64,000 bases of DNA, taken from contig JAIYBZ010000029.1 of NCBI GenBank assembly GCA_027488255.1, forward strand, positions 62,001 to 126,000. Reading direction: 5' to 3'. Within the stretch, counting starts at the first letter, position 1; each line of letters starts with the position of its first letter. Position numbers and translations under genes: made by a program. Below are positions 1-10,065 of the stretch, piece after piece. This stretch comes from Comamonadaceae bacterium (lineage in GTDB: Bacteria > Pseudomonadota > Gammaproteobacteria > Burkholderiales > Burkholderiaceae_C). The notes under the pieces were generated by a model. That model was not told the origin of the DNA. It saw nothing but the letters and a program-made list of their open reading frames with translations, and ran no database searches.

Positions 1-1
1 G

Positions 2-115
2 CGACCTGAAGTGAAGACCGTGCGCGTTTTGGGCAACCAACGCTTGGCGGCGGGAGGTCAGATCAAACGGGCCAAACCCAAACAAAAATCAGTGAAAAAA
101 GGCCGTCACGACTGA
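2..115 (+). CDS. C-terminal fragment, possibly YhbY-like RNA-binding protein
   Basis: The frame is open from the left edge and ends in TGA at 113-115. The 37 visible residues are very basic and end in KKGRHD. The stretch VLGNQRLAAGG followed by a lysine-rich tail resembles the C-terminal extension of betaproteobacterial YhbY/CRS1 RNA-binding proteins, which act in ribosome assembly. YhbY genes are often found near greA in this group. The gene converges on greA. The start and the globular domain lie outside the window, so the family call is tentative, but the reading frame is probably real. Confidence 0.4.
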   Translation, partial: RPEVKTVRVLGNQRLAAGGQIKRAKPKQKSVKKGRHD

Positions 116-121
116 GCCATT

Positions 122-193
122 CGGGCTTGAAATGAGTCGACATCAAGCCCGCCAAATGAACTTCAGAGTGCCGCAAAGCACGGCGCTCTGAAG
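122..193. terminator. Two hairpins between convergent genes
   Basis: Bases 122-130 (CGGGCTTGA) are perfectly inverted at 143-151. Bases 161-173 are inverted at 181-193 with one mismatch, giving a 13-bp stem with a 7-base loop. The second hairpin lies 8 bases past the greA stop and is followed on the minus strand by a short T-rich stretch, so it probably ends greA transcription. The first may serve the plus-strand gene on the left. Confidence 0.6.
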
Positions 194-200
194 GCGCGAC

Positions 201-677
201 TCAAATGTATGAAACGCCCACAATCTCGTAGCGGCGAACACCACCGGGGGCTTGCACTTCTGCCACATCGCCCTCTTCTTTGCCAATCAATGCGCGTGCA
301 ATCGGGCTGCTGATGTTGATCAAGCCCAGCTTCAGATCAGCCTCATCCTCACCCACGATTTGATAGGTCACTGCCTCACCGGTGCTCTCATCCTCGAGCT
401 CAACGGTGGTACCAAAAACCACTCGTCCCCCCGCATCCACTGAAGCGGGATCGATGATTTGAGCGGCCGACAGCTTGCCCTCAATCTCTTGAATCCGGCC
501 TTCGATGAAACCTTGACGGTCTTTGGCGGCATCGTATTCGGCGTTTTCACTCAAGTCACCCTGCGCGCGCGCTTCGGCAATGGCTTGAATCACGGCGGGA
601 CGGTCAATGGACTTGAGGCGATGCAACTCGTCTTTGAGCTTTTCTGCGCCTCGTTTGGTGATCGGGATGGTAGACAT
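201..677 (-). CDS. greA: Transcription elongation factor GreA
   Basis: GreA enters the secondary channel of stalled RNA polymerase and stimulates cleavage of the backtracked transcript. The 158-residue protein has the usual length. Residues 1-75 form the coiled-coil finger with the acidic tip D41 and E44 in GDLSENAEY, and the rest is the FKBP-like domain. The start is the ATG at 677, with TTTGGAG about 8 bases upstream; a TTG two codons earlier is less likely. It follows carB on the same strand, separated by a terminator-like hairpin, so it may be read partly by readthrough and partly from its own promoter. Confidence 0.95.
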   Translation of the reverse strand: MSTIPITKRGAEKLKDELHRLKSIDRPAVIQAIAEARAQGDLSENAEYDAAKDRQGFIEGRIQEIEGKLSAAQIIDPASVDAGGRVVFGTTVELEDESTGEAVTYQIVGEDEADLKLGLINISSPIARALIGKEEGDVAEVQAPGGVRRYEIVGVSYI

Positions 678-697
678 GTTCAATTCTCCAAAAGCAA

Positions 698-723
698 ACC
701 GCCGAGTGTTGAAACTCGGCGGT
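698..723 (-). terminator. Hairpin between carB and greA
   Basis: ACCGCCGAGT at 698-707 is perfectly inverted at 714-723, giving a 10-bp GC-rich stem with a 6-base loop. On the minus strand it is followed by TTTGCTTTT. It is well placed to end or attenuate carAB transcription before greA. The T run is interrupted, so termination may be partial. Confidence 0.65.
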
Positions 724-780
724 CATGGCTTGCATTATGCCTTGCGTCTCAGTTTCAGACACCCGGCATGGACAAAGGGC

Positions 781-3700
781 TTAGGCAACCAATTGGGCAT
801 GCATCTCCTGAACGGAAATGACATCCAACTGGTCCATGTACTTCATGCCCTCCACGGCCGCTTCGGCGCCGGCAATGGTGGTGAACGTGGTGACACGGTT
901 GAGCAAAGCGGAAGTGCGGATGTGACGAGAGTCGGCAATCGCATTGCGGCGCTCTTCCACCGTGTTGATGACCAAGGCCACTTCGTTGTTTTTGATCATG
1001 TCAACGATGTGAGGGCGACCTTCGGTCACTTTGTTCACCGTGGCACAAGCCACACCCGCGGCGTTGATGGCCAAGGCCGTGCCTTTGGTTGCCACCAACT
1101 CAAAGCCTTGCGCCACCAACTGACGCGCCACTTCAATGGCGCGAACTTTGTCGTTGTTCTTGACCGAAATGAAGACCTTGCCCGAAGAGCTGCCATCGGC
1201 CTTGGTGGGTCGGGGCAATTTGGTCCCTGCGCCCAATTGGCTCTTCACAAAAGCCTCACCAAAAGTCTTGCCCACGCCCATCACTTCGCCAGTGGATTTC
1301 ATCTCAGGGCCCAATATGGTGTCCACACCGGGGAACTTCACGAAGGGGAATACCGCCTCTTTCACGCTGAAGTAGGGCGGCGTCACTTCTTGGGTAATGC
1401 CTTGAGAGACCAGCGTTTGGCCCGCCATACAACGCGCTGCCACTTTGGCCAGTTGGATGCCTGTGGCTTTGGAAACATAAGGCACGGTGCGGGATGCGCG
1501 AGGGTTGACCTCCAACACATAAATCACATCCTGACCCGCCACATGCTGGATGGCGAACTGCACGTTCATCAAGCCCACCACATTCAAGGCGCCCGCCATC
1601 GCGGCCGATTGGCGCTTGAGCTCGGTCACCGTGGCCGCCGACAGGGAATAAGGAGGCAAAGAGCAAGCCGAATCGCCGCTGTGCACGCCCGCTTGTTCAA
1701 TGTGTTCCATGACCCCACCAATGAAGGTTTGGCCAGCAGGATCGCGCAAACAATCGACATCGCATTCGATCGCATCGTTCAAGAAGCGGTCCAACAACAC
1801 GGGTGAGTCGTGTGACACCTTGACGGCTTCGCGCATGTAGCGCTCAAGGTCGCGTTGTTCGTGCACGATTTCCATGGCACGGCCGCCCAGCACATAACTG
1901 GGACGCACAACCAGCGGATACCCCAAGGCTGCGGCTTTTTCCAAAGCCTCCGCTTCAGTGCGCGCTGTCGCGTTGGGGGGCTGGCGCAATCCCAAGTCTT
2001 GCAACAATTTCTGGAAGCGCTCACGGTCTTCGGCGGCATCAATCATGTCGGGGCTGGTGCCGATGATGGGCACGCCAGCCGCTTCCAGATCGAGGGCCAG
2101 CTTCAAAGGCGTTTGACCGCCGTATTGAACAATCACGCCAGTGGGCTTTTCTTTGTCAACGATTTCAAGCACGTCTTCTAAGGTGACGGGCTCGAAGTAC
2201 AAACGGTCCGAGGTGTCGTAATCGGTCGAAACGGTCTCAGGGTTGCAATTGACCATGATGGTTTCATAACCGTCTTCGCGCATCGCCAGTGCCGCGTGCA
2301 CGCAGCAATAGTCAAACTCAATGCCTTGTCCAATGCGGTTAGGACCACCGCCCAAGACCATGATCTTCTTGTTTTGGGAAGGCTCGGCTTCACACTCACC
2401 GTCCCCATTGCCCTCGTAACAGGAATACATGTAGGCGGTGTCGGTCGAGAACTCGGCGGCACAGGTGTCCACGCGCTTGTAAACCGGGCGGACATTCAGC
2501 GCATGGCGCCGTGCACGCACCACGTGCTCGGTGGTTTTCAGTAACTTGGCCAGACGGCGATCGGAGAAACCTTTTTTCTTGAGCGCCCGCAACTCTTCGG
2601 CGGTGATCGCTTCCAAAGTGGTGGTTTCAAGCTCGAGTTCGATCTTCACGATTTCTTCGATTTGAACCAAGAACCACGGATCGATCTTGGTCAAGGCAAA
2701 GACCTCGTCCACGCTCAAGCCCATGGCGAATGCATCCCCCACATACCAAATGCGCTCAGGGCCGGGCTCGCCCAACTCCTTTTCAAGAACCTCGCGGTCT
2801 TGGGTTTTTTCGTTCATGCCGTCGACGCCCACTTCCAAACCACGCAAGGCTTTTTGGAAGGATTCTTGGAACGTCCGGCCCATGGCCATGACCTCGCCCA
2901 CCGATTTCATTTGGGTCGTCAGGCGACTGTCGGCAGTGGGGAATTTTTCGAAAGCAAAGCGCGGGATCTTGGTGACCACATAGTCGATCGACGGCTCGAA
3001 AGATGCAGGCGTCGCGCCGCCCGTGATTTCGTTGCGCAATTCGTCGAGCGTGTAGCCGACCGCCAACTTAGCGGCCACTTTGGCAATGGGGAAGCCCGTG
3101 GCTTTGGATGCCAAAGCGGATGAACGAGACACGCGGGGGTTCATCTCGATGACCACCATGCGACCGTCTTTGGGGTTGATCGAGAACTGCACGTTCGAGC
3201 CGCCGGTGTCCACACCAATTTCGCGCAAGACTGCCAACGAGGCATTGCGCAAAATTTGGTATTCCTTGTCGGTCAGGGTCTGGGCCGGCGCCACCGTGAT
3301 CGAGTCACCGGTGTGCACCCCCATGGGGTCCAAGTTTTCGATCGAGCAGATGATGATGCAGTTGTCCGCTTTGTCGCGCACCACTTCCATCTCATATTCT
3401 TTCCAGCCCAACAGAGATTCTTCAATCAACAACTCAGTGGTCGGCGAAGCTTCCAAGCCGCGTTTGCAAATGACTTCAAACTCTTCAGGGTTGTAGGCAA
3501 TGCCACCGCCCGTGCCACCCAAAGTGAAACTGGGGCGAATGACGGTGGGAAATCCCACGGTCTTCTGCACGTCCCAGGCTTCTTCCATGCTGTGGGCAAT
3601 GCCGGATCGGGCCGAACCCAGACCAATTTTGGTCATCGCGTCTTTGAATTTCAGACGGTCTTCGGCTTTGTCGATGGCCTCGGGGGTGGCACCAATCAGT

Positions 3701-4041
3701 TCCACCTTGTATTTTTCAAGCACCCCATTGCGCCACAAATCCAAAGCGCAGTTCAACGCAGTCTGTCCGCCCATGGTCGGCAAGATCGCATCGGGACGCT
3801 CTTTGGCAATGATCTTCTCAACGGTTTGCCAGGTGATGGGCTCGATGTAGGTGACATCGGCTGTGGCCGGGTCGGTCATGATCGTTGCAGGATTGCTGTT
3901 GATCAAGATGACTTTGTAGCCCTCTTCGCGCAGGGCTTTACAAGCCTGCACGCCGGAGTAATCGAACTCACAGGCCTGACCAATGATGATCGGGCCTGCG
4001 CCAATGATGAGGATGCTTTTTAGGTCGGAGCGCTTGGGCAT
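781..4041 (-). CDS. carB: Carbamoyl-phosphate synthase large subunit
   Basis: CarB makes carbamoyl phosphate from bicarbonate, ammonia supplied by CarA, and two ATP, for arginine and pyrimidine synthesis. The 1086-residue protein matches the family (about 1073 in E. coli). It has two ATP-grasp halves, one starting at [17 protein letters not shown] near the N-terminus and one at [15 protein letters not shown] near residue 565. The last roughly 135 residues, from GKVFISV, form the MGS-like regulatory domain that binds nucleotide and ornithine effectors in E. coli. The start is ATG at 4041, two bases after the carA stop, so the two subunits are translationally coupled. Confidence 0.98.
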   Translation of the reverse strand: MPKRSDLKSILIIGAGPIIIGQACEFDYSGVQACKALREEGYKVILINSNPATIMTDPATADVTYIEPITWQTVEKIIAKERPDAILPTMGGQTALNCALDLWRNGVLEKYKVELIGATPEAIDKAEDRLKFKDAMTKIGLGSARSGIAHSMEEAWDVQKTVGFPTVIRPSFTLGGTGGGIAYNPEEFEVICKRGLEASPTTELLIEESLLGWKEYEMEVVRDKADNCIIICSIENLDPMGVHTGDSITVAPAQTLTDKEYQILRNASLAVLREIGVDTGGSNVQFSINPKDGRMVVIEMNPRVSRSSALASKATGFPIAKVAAKLAVGYTLDELRNEITGGATPASFEPSIDYVVTKIPRFAFEKFPTADSRLTTQMKSVGEVMAMGRTFQESFQKALRGLEVGVDGMNEKTQDREVLEKELGEPGPERIWYVGDAFAMGLSVDEVFALTKIDPWFLVQIEEIVKIELELETTTLEAITAEELRALKKKGFSDRRLAKLLKTTEHVVRARRHALNVRPVYKRVDTCAAEFSTDTAYMYSCYEGNGDGECEAEPSQNKKIMVLGGGPNRIGQGIEFDYCCVHAALAMREDGYETIMVNCNPETVSTDYDTSDRLYFEPVTLEDVLEIVDKEKPTGVIVQYGGQTPLKLALDLEAAGVPIIGTSPDMIDAAEDRERFQKLLQDLGLRQPPNATARTEAEALEKAAALGYPLVVRPSYVLGGRAMEIVHEQRDLERYMREAVKVSHDSPVLLDRFLNDAIECDVDCLRDPAGQTFIGGVMEHIEQAGVHSGDSACSLPPYSLSAATVTELKRQSAAMAGALNVVGLMNVQFAIQHVAGQDVIYVLEVNPRASRTVPYVSKATGIQLAKVAARCMAGQTLVSQGITQEVTPPYFSVKEAVFPFVKFPGVDTILGPEMKSTGEVMGVGKTFGEAFVKSQLGAGTKLPRPTKADGSSSGKVFISVKNNDKVRAIEVARQLVAQGFELVATKGTALAINAAGVACATVNKVTEGRPHIVDMIKNNEVALVINTVEERRNAIADSRHIRTSALLNRVTTFTTIAGAEAAVEGMKYMDQLDVISVQEMHAQLVA

Positions 4042-4042
4042 G

Positions 4043-5206
4043 TTATTTCGCCTCCATCAAGTTGATGAAGCGGTCAAAAAGATAGGCAATGTCGTGGGGG
4101 CCGGGCGATGCTTCAGGGTGCCCCTGGAAGCAAAACGCAGGCTTGTCCGTGCGGGCCAAACCTTGCAGGGTGCCATCAAAGAGAGACACATGGGTGGCGC
4201 GCAAATGGGCGGGGAGCGACTTTTCGTCCACCGCAAAGCCGTGGTTTTGGCTGGTGATGGAAACGCGACCCGAGTCGAGGTCTTTCACCGGGTGGTTGGC
4301 CCCGTGGTGACCAAACTTCATCTTGAAAGTTTTTGCCCCGCTGGCCAAGGCCATGATTTGGTGCCCCAAGCAAATACCAAAGGTTGGAATGCCGGTTTCA
4401 ATGAGCTCTGCCGCTGCGGCAATCGCGTAGTCACAAGGCTGAGGGTCCCCAGGGCCGTTGGACAAAAAGATGCCGTCAGGCTTGTACTTCAGCACATCGG
4501 CAGCAGCCGTTTTGGCCGGTACGACCGTGACTTTGCAGCCCCGCTCGGCCAGCATCCGCAAGATGTTTTTCTTGACGCCGAAGTCATAAGCGACCACGTG
4601 AAAACGGGGAGCCGTCTGTTCGCCATAATCCGAGCCCAACTTCCATTCACTTTGGGTCCAGTCATAGGGCTCTTTGACCGTGACTTGTTGGGCCAAATCA
4701 AGACCCGCCATATTGGGGGCGCCTTTGGCCAATGCCACCGCTTGGTCTTTCAAGGCTTGGGTCACGGCCTGACCGGGAGCCAAGCCGACAATAGCTCCGT
4801 TTTGAGCACCTTGGGTGCGCAGAATGCGGGTCAATTGGCGGGTATCGATGTTCGCAATGGCCACTGTACCGGCATGGGCCAAATAAGACGAAAGGGTTTG
4901 GCTCGATCGGAAATTACTGGCGATCAAGGGCAGGTCTTTGATGATCAAACCTGCGGCATGGACTTTGTCTGCCTCGACATCTTCCGCATTGACGCCATAG
5001 TTGCCGATATGCGGGTACGTCAAGGTGACGATTTGCTGGCAATAGCTGGGGTCAGTGAGGATTTCTTGGTAGCCGGTGAGAGAGGTGTTGAACACCACTT
5101 CGCCGACTGTGGAGCCTGTGGCTCCGATCGAGTTGCCGATAAAGACCGTGCCGTCTGCGAGCGCCAAAATGGCGGGCGGGAAAGTTCCCTGAAGAGACAA
5201 AAGCAC
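4043..5206 (-). CDS. carA: Carbamoyl-phosphate synthase small (glutaminase) subunit
   Basis: CarA hydrolyses glutamine and passes ammonia through a tunnel to CarB. The class I amidotransferase domain shows the nucleophile C279 in FGICLGHQ, and H363 and E365 in [10 protein letters not shown] placed the start at the GTG at 5206 because CGGAG lies 6 bases upstream and the N-terminus then reads [13 protein letters not shown], as in relatives, giving 387 residues (382 in E. coli). An upstream in-frame GTG at 5242 would add 12 unusual residues and has no good ribosome site. The gene has its own promoter and a leader of about 120 bases. Confidence 0.96.
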   Translation of the reverse strand: MLLSLQGTFPPAILALADGTVFIGNSIGATGSTVGEVVFNTSLTGYQEILTDPSYCQQIVTLTYPHIGNYGVNAEDVEADKVHAAGLIIKDLPLIASNFRSSQTLSSYLAHAGTVAIANIDTRQLTRILRTQGAQNGAIVGLAPGQAVTQALKDQAVALAKGAPNMAGLDLAQQVTVKEPYDWTQSEWKLGSDYGEQTAPRFHVVAYDFGVKKNILRMLAERGCKVTVVPAKTAAADVLKYKPDGIFLSNGPGDPQPCDYAIAAAAELIETGIPTFGICLGHQIMALASGAKTFKMKFGHHGANHPVKDLDSGRVSITSQNHGFAVDEKSLPAHLRATHVSLFDGTLQGLARTDKPAFCFQGHPEASPGPHDIAYLFDRFINLMEAK

Positions 5207-5339
5207 TGGGTTCTCCGGAATAGTTCGGGTACGCCTCAGCACTCACCAGAGAGGGGATCTCTTTTGGGCTGCTTGTTCGAGGATTGGGCCTAAGATGGAC
5301 TGTGGCGTACAGGTTGATGCGGGAAAGCCTCCCATTATA
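5207..5339 (-). promoter_or_regulatory. carA promoter and foldable leader
   Basis: A perfect -10 TATAAT lies on the minus strand at 5339-5334; the -35 is weak. Transcription would start near 5327 and leave a leader of about 120 bases. In the leader, GTACGCC (5310-5304) can pair with GGCGTAC (5235-5229), enclosing about 68 bases that hold a small AGAGA/TCTCT hairpin. The far arm ends about 22 bases before the GTG start. The pairing is seen in the sequence; a regulatory role, for example in pyrimidine or arginine control of carAB, is inference. Confidence 0.5.
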
Positions 5340-5406
5340 ACGGAGGACCACTCGAAAACCCTGACGGGGGCCACACAAAACGTTTCAAATTTGGGGATTC
5401 CAGGGC

Positions 5407-6180
5407 TCAGTCTGAAGCCGTGGCGCTGGCATGCAAACAAATGGCTGCGGCCGTGGCCACATTCAAGGATTCTTCCCCACCGGGTTGGGCAATTCTGACT
5501 TTTTGTTGCGCCAAAGCCATCAAGCTCTCGCTCACCCCTTGGCCTTCGTGGCCAAAAACCCAAGCGCACTGAGGGCTCAGTGCCCGTTGCTGCAGCAATT
5601 CGTGCAAATACGGACCGGCATGCGAGCTGGTGGACAGCAAGGGGACTCCCAGCGCAGCCACATCGGTTTCACCCACCGATTCGACCAAATGCAAGCCAAA
5701 ATGCGCGCCCATACCGGCCCGCAATACCTTGGGTGACCAAAGGGCGGCCGTGCCTTTGATGGCCAACACTTGGCGGTAACCAAACGCTGAAGCACAACGC
5801 AAAATGGCCCCCACATTGCCTGCATCCTGAAGTCGATCCAGCACCACGGTGGGAACTTGCGGCATGACTGCAGACGACCCGGCAAGGTCAACCACAAATG
5901 CCATTCGGGCCGGTGATTCCAAACCACTCAAACTGGCAAACAAGGCGTCAGGTAAAACCACCACGGCGTCGGCAAGGCCTTCCCACTGGGGCCCTTGCTC
6001 TTCATAAAAAGAGGCGCTCAACACCACATGCGCAGGTCGAATGCCTCGCTGCAGGGCGGCACGGCAAAGATGATCGCCCTCCACCCAAAATTGGCCCGCT
6101 TTGCGATAGGCCGTCGTGTCTTGCGCCAATCGCCGCCAGGCCTTGACTTGGGGGTTATCGCGCGAGGTGATCAGATTCAT
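5407..6180 (-). CDS. SpoU/TrmH-family RNA 2'-O-methyltransferase
   Basis: This is a 257-residue SPOUT-class methyltransferase that should methylate a ribose 2'-OH in rRNA or tRNA using S-adenosylmethionine. The three family motifs are present: [10 protein letters not shown] (about residue 115), FGHEGQGVS (about 212) and [13 protein letters not shown] near the C-terminus, which forms the trefoil knot. The N-terminal part, with [10 protein letters not shown], is the usual substrate-binding domain. ATG at 6180 overlaps the rnhB stop as ATGA, so it is the last gene of the lpx-rnhB run. The exact target nucleotide cannot be told from sequence. Confidence 0.88.
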   Translation of the reverse strand: MNLITSRDNPQVKAWRRLAQDTTAYRKAGQFWVEGDHLCRAALQRGIRPAHVVLSASFYEEQGPQWEGLADAVVVLPDALFASLSGLESPARMAFVVDLAGSSAVMPQVPTVVLDRLQDAGNVGAILRCASAFGYRQVLAIKGTAALWSPKVLRAGMGAHFGLHLVESVGETDVAALGVPLLSTSSHAGPYLHELLQQRALSPQCAWVFGHEGQGVSESLMALAQQKVRIAQPGGEESLNVATAAAICLHASATASD

Positions 6181-6794
6181 CGCACGCTCCGGCGCACAGG
6201 GGCAAAGGTCAGACGGTGGCATTCAGCGGGTCCATGCTCACGCAAAGCATTCAAGTGCTGCGCCGTGCCGTACCCTTTGTGTTGATCAAATCCGTAAACG
6301 GGGTAACGCTCGTGCAGGTGTTGGCACAAGCGGTCGCGGTGCACCTTGGCCAAAATGGAGGCCGCAGAAATAGACGGCACCAAGGCGTCGCCCTGCACAA
6401 TGGCTTCCGCCAATATGTCCAGCGTGGGCAATCGGTTGCCATCGACCAACACACGTTGCGGCTTCAGACGCAAACCTTCGACAGCACGCTTCATGGCCAA
6501 CATCGTCGCTTGCAAAATATTCAGTCGGTCAATTTCTTGAACGCTGGCTTCAGCGATGGCGAAACACAAAGCTCGGGCTCGTATTTCGTCAAACAACTGC
6601 TCTCGGCGTTTCGCAGAAAGTTTTTTGGAATCATTCAGACCCGCAATGGGCTGCAAGTCGTCCAAAATCACGGCTGCAGCCACCACCGGCCCCGCCAACG
6701 GACCGCGCCCAGCTTCATCCACGCCGGCGGTGAGGCCCGCAGTGGCCCAATTCAATGAGGCTTGCTCAATGGGCAAGGACTTTTTGGATCGCAT
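6177..6794 (-). CDS. rnhB: Ribonuclease HII
   Basis: RNase HII cuts RNA in RNA-DNA hybrids and starts removal of misincorporated ribonucleotides. The 205-residue protein carries the first acidic pair in [14 protein letters not shown], the DSKKL loop, and later acidic residues in VLVDGN, as expected for the two-metal active site. I used the ATG at 6794, which overlaps the end of lpxB by 29 bases. A TTG at 6776 would give a smaller overlap; neither has a clear ribosome site, so the start is uncertain by a few residues. The lpxB-rnhB order is typical of proteobacteria. Confidence 0.95.
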   Translation of the reverse strand: MRSKKSLPIEQASLNWATAGLTAGVDEAGRGPLAGPVVAAAVILDDLQPIAGLNDSKKLSAKRREQLFDEIRARALCFAIAEASVQEIDRLNILQATMLAMKRAVEGLRLKPQRVLVDGNRLPTLDILAEAIVQGDALVPSISAASILAKVHRDRLCQHLHERYPVYGFDQHKGYGTAQHLNALREHGPAECHRLTFAPVRRSVR

Positions 6795-7947
6795 GGGTCG
6801 CCAGCGTCGGCATGTCTTGCCGCAGTTGAAGGTGAAGCTCAGAAAAACGTTGTTGTAGGTGCGCGACCGCGTCGGGGTCGTCCAACCAACGCAACACCGC
6901 TGTGGCCAAAGCATCGGGCTGAACTTCCTCTTGCAAAAATTCAGGGACCAGACTTTCATTGCACAAAATATTGGGCAGACCGACCCAAGGAAGCAAACGC
7001 TGGCGATTGGCAATTTGCCAAGACAGCCATTGCATTTTGTAAGCGATGACCATGGGCCTTTTGTGCAAGGCCGTCTCGAGTGTGGCGGTGCCACTGGCCA
7101 CCAAAGCCACATCACAGGCCGCCTGCACGTCATGCGATTGCCCCATCACCACATGCACGTGACCTTGCATACCGGCCTGTGCAATAGCACTTTCAATCAT
7201 GGGCAAGAGAGCAGCATGCGTGGGCAAGACAAACTGCAAATGGGGTCGCCACTCGCGCATCCGCTTGGCCGCCTGCAGAAATGGCAATGCCAACAACTTG
7301 ATCTCTGAAAGTCGACTGCCGGGCAGCAGCGCCACAAGAGTGGCCTCGGGCGATAAAGCCAAATTCTGCCGCGCTCTTTGCCGATCGGGTACCGCATCAA
7401 TGACATCGGCAACAGGATGCCCGACGAAAGAGCCCGCGATACCGTGCTGCGCCAGCAAGTCGGGTTCGAAAGGGTAAATGCATAAAACGTGGTCCACGCT
7501 GTCACGGATTTTTTGTACCCGCTCTGGGCGCCATGCCCAAATGGAGGGACAGACCAATTGAACGGTGGGCACGTTTTTTTGCCGCAACTTGCGCTCGACA
7601 GGCAAATTGAAATCCGAGGCATCGACGCCCAGATACAAATCTGGTGGGTTGTCCCAAAGATCTTGCGTCAGTTTTTGACGAATGCCGTTGATGTGGCGAT
7701 AACGCCAAAGGGCTTCGACCAAGCCGCGCACTGACAATTCGTCGCAAGACCATTTGGAGTTAAATCCAGCCGCATCCATCTGCGGCCCGCCGATGCCAAA
7801 GGCATTCAGGCCAGCCCAGTGCGAGCGCATGCCCTTCAACAACAACGCTGCCAGCATGTCGCCGGATCGTTCAGCAGCGACCATGCACACGCGCAGGTTC
7901 TGTGCGGGCCTTGGTTCAGGTGTATTGGATGAACCTTGCGCGTTCAT
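6766..7947 (-). CDS. lpxB: Lipid A disaccharide synthase
   Basis: LpxB joins UDP-2,3-diacylglucosamine and lipid X to form the lipid A disaccharide at the inner face of the inner membrane. The 393-residue protein has the GT19 hallmarks: [14 protein letters not shown] near the N-terminus, [18 protein letters not shown], and [11 protein letters not shown] near residue 280. The start is ATG at 7947, sharing one base with the gnnB stop (TGATG). If GnnA and GnnB act as predicted, this LpxB must accept substrates bearing amide-linked acyl chains at position 3. Confidence 0.96.
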   Translation of the reverse strand: MNAQGSSNTPEPRPAQNLRVCMVAAERSGDMLAALLLKGMRSHWAGLNAFGIGGPQMDAAGFNSKWSCDELSVRGLVEALWRYRHINGIRQKLTQDLWDNPPDLYLGVDASDFNLPVERKLRQKNVPTVQLVCPSIWAWRPERVQKIRDSVDHVLCIYPFEPDLLAQHGIAGSFVGHPVADVIDAVPDRQRARQNLALSPEATLVALLPGSRLSEIKLLALPFLQAAKRMREWRPHLQFVLPTHAALLPMIESAIAQAGMQGHVHVVMGQSHDVQAACDVALVASGTATLETALHKRPMVIAYKMQWLSWQIANRQRLLPWVGLPNILCNESLVPEFLQEEVQPDALATAVLRWLDDPDAVAHLQQRFSELHLQLRQDMPTLATHAIQKVLAH

Positions 7948-9047
7948 CACGCTTTCAAAGCCTGGCGAATGACCGCACACACTTCATCAATGGCTTCGTT
8001 GCTCAATTCAGGATAAATGGGCAAGGACAGGCATCGCTCGGCAACCGACTCGGTCACCGGGAAATGGGCGCCTGCTGAAATAGAAGCAAAGACTTTCTGT
8101 TGGTGCAAGGGCACGGGGTAGTAAATGGCGGAGGCAATTTTTTGATCGGTCAGGGCCTGTTGAATCACCGCACGGTCATCACTGAGCAAGGTGTACTGGT
8201 GGTACACATGCAAGCCCACACCATCTTCAAAGGGTGTCTGCAGATTCAAGCCCGCCAAGCCCGCGGTGTAGCGGTGCGCCACACGGCGCCGCTCTTGGTT
8301 GTAACGGTCAATGAACGGCATCTTGGCGCGCAACACCACGGCTTGGAGTTCGTCCAAGCGGCTGTTGTAACCCACGATGTCGTGGTAGTAACGGACTTTG
8401 CTGCCGTGATTTCGCAACATGCGCAATTTTTCAGCCATCTCGTCAGACTGGGTGGTCACCATGCCGCCATCGCCATAGCAACCCAAATTTTTACTGGGGA
8501 AAAAACTGAATGCAGCGACGTCGCCCATGGCCCCGGTCTTGATGCCTTTGATGTCCGCACCAAAGGACTGCGCGCAGTCCTCCACCAGTTGCAGGTGATG
8601 CTCTTTGGCCAAATCCATCAAGGGAGTCAAGTCGGCTGGTTGGCCAAACAGGTGGACAGGCAACAAGGCCTTGGTCTTGGGCGTGATGGCGCGGCGAGTC
8701 TGCTCCACATCGATGTTGAACGTGCGCGGATCAATGTCCACAAAAACCGCTTTTGCGCCGACATAGGCAATTGCCTCCGCGGTCGCGATGAACGTGAATG
8801 GGGACGTGATGACCTCATCACCCGGCCCAATGTCTGCGGCCAACAAAGCCAGGTGCAAGGCATCGGTGCCGTTGGCACAGGTGATGGCGTGCTGAACGCC
8901 CAAATAAGCTGCCGCCTCTTTTTCAAAGGCCTGGACGTTGGGGCCCAAGATGAATTGGGCAGCGTTCAATGCGCCTAAAAATGCCGGTTCGAGTTGCGGC
9001 TGCAAGTCGCGGTATTGCGCGACCAGATCGACCATAGGGATGCGCAT
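7947..9047 (-). CDS. gnnB: Probable GnnB: PLP aminotransferase making UDP-GlcNAc3N
   Basis: This is a DegT/DnrJ/EryC1 sugar aminotransferase of 366 residues. The PLP lysine is K186 in FFPSKNLGCYGDGG, and D157 in VEDCAQSFGA contacts the cofactor. In Acidithiobacillus and Leptospira, GnnB transfers an amino group from glutamate to the 3-keto sugar made by GnnA, giving UDP-2-acetamido-3-amino-2,3-dideoxyglucose, the substrate for a lipid A with N-linked acyl chains. The call rests on position between lpxA and lpxB and on pairing with an oxidoreductase. The start is ATG at 9047 with AAAGG upstream. Another 3-amino-sugar pathway is possible, but the lpx context argues against it. Confidence 0.78.
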   Translation of the reverse strand: MRIPMVDLVAQYRDLQPQLEPAFLGALNAAQFILGPNVQAFEKEAAAYLGVQHAITCANGTDALHLALLAADIGPGDEVITSPFTFIATAEAIAYVGAKAVFVDIDPRTFNIDVEQTRRAITPKTKALLPVHLFGQPADLTPLMDLAKEHHLQLVEDCAQSFGADIKGIKTGAMGDVAAFSFFPSKNLGCYGDGGMVTTQSDEMAEKLRMLRNHGSKVRYYHDIVGYNSRLDELQAVVLRAKMPFIDRYNQERRRVAHRYTAGLAGLNLQTPFEDGVGLHVYHQYTLLSDDRAVIQQALTDQKIASAIYYPVPLHQQKVFASISAGAHFPVTESVAERCLSLPIYPELSNEAIDEVCAVIRQALKA

Positions 9048-9071
9048 GGCGTACCTTTCAAGTATTCAATT

Positions 9072-10013
9072 TCAAGAAATCAGCCGGGTGGCTTCGGTGA
9101 TGCGCTGAACCGCTTCCAAAGCACGGCGCCCCGCTTCACCACTCACCTTGGGTGGCCGCTTGTGCAAGATGCTGTCAACAAAATCAACAATCTCCGCATA
9201 CAAAGGATCGGCCTCGCCAAACGTTTGCTCTTGCTTTTCAATGGCGTGTTCGGGATCGACCATGGGGTCTTTTGCGCCCCGATACGTGGTCAAGGTGCGA
9301 ACCTGAAAATCCAGCGAGTGGCAGGCCTGATGCTGGAAAACCCGCATTTTGCGTTCGCTCTTGGCGCTGACACGACTGGCCGTGACGTTGGCCACACAAC
9401 CATTGGCAAATCGAATGCGGGCATTGGCGATATCAATGTCAGATGTGAGCACTCTGGCACCTGAGCAATCCACACTTTCAAGCTCGCTGTCTACCAAGGA
9501 CAAGATCAGGTCCACGTCGTGGATCATCAAATCAAGCAAGACGCTCACATCGGTTGCGCGGGGCTTGAAGGGGGCCAGTCGCGAGCTGTCGATGAACCGA
9601 GGGTCAGACAACAAAGGCTCGAGAGCCAGGGCTGCAGGGTTGAAGCGCTCTAAGTGACCCACAGCCAATACGCAATGGTTTTCTTTGGCCAGACGAATCA
9701 ATTCGTCGGCTTGCTCGAGCGTGGTGGTCATCGGCTTTTCAACCAAGACATGCACGCCCGCGCGGAGGAATTCAGCACACACTTCGTAGTGCCCCTGCGT
9801 AGGCACCACGATGCTGACAGCGTCTACGCGACCGATGAGTGATTGGTAGTCCGTCAAGGCTTCGCATTGCAAAGGCGCAGCAACAGCCTCGGCTTGCTCT
9901 TGTCGGCTGTCCACCACTGCCACCAATTCGCACTGCGAAATCTTGGCGTATTTTTGAGCATGGAATTTGCCCAGATATCCCACGCCAATAACGGCGCAAC
10001 GCAACAGGGCCAT
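9072..10013 (-). CDS. gnnA: Probable GnnA: UDP-GlcNAc 3-dehydrogenase
   Basis: This is a 313-residue Gfo/Idh/MocA oxidoreductase with the NAD-binding GVGYLG at 10-15, the EKP motif with K93, GHLERFNP at 119-126, and D161/H165 in DLMIHD. In characterised GnnA proteins this fold oxidises the 3-hydroxyl of UDP-GlcNAc with NAD, and the ketone then goes to GnnB. The ATG at 10013 is preceded by AAAGGAGG, the best ribosome site in this cluster. The gene sits 24 bases before gnnB and 52 bases after lpxA. The substrate is inferred from context. Confidence 0.78.
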   Translation of the reverse strand: MALLRCAVIGVGYLGKFHAQKYAKISQCELVAVVDSRQEQAEAVAAPLQCEALTDYQSLIGRVDAVSIVVPTQGHYEVCAEFLRAGVHVLVEKPMTTTLEQADELIRLAKENHCVLAVGHLERFNPAALALEPLLSDPRFIDSSRLAPFKPRATDVSVLLDLMIHDVDLILSLVDSELESVDCSGARVLTSDIDIANARIRFANGCVANVTASRVSAKSERKMRVFQHQACHSLDFQVRTLTTYRGAKDPMVDPEHAIEKQEQTFGEADPLYAEIVDFVDSILHKRPPKVSGEAGRRALEAVQRITEATRLIS

Positions 10014-10065
10014 GACGCCCTCCTTTCATGCTCGGAACAGAAGGAACTTCTGCCCCTGACTTTGA

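Noticed and set aside
607-1806. Long plus-strand frame of 399 codons opposite carB
   Set aside because: It is the antisense of the well-supported carB gene, rich in H, G and R as such shadows are in this genome, with no domain and no ribosome site.
3983-5293. Plus-strand frame of 436 codons opposite carA
   Set aside because: Antisense of carA; composition is biased and no motif is seen.
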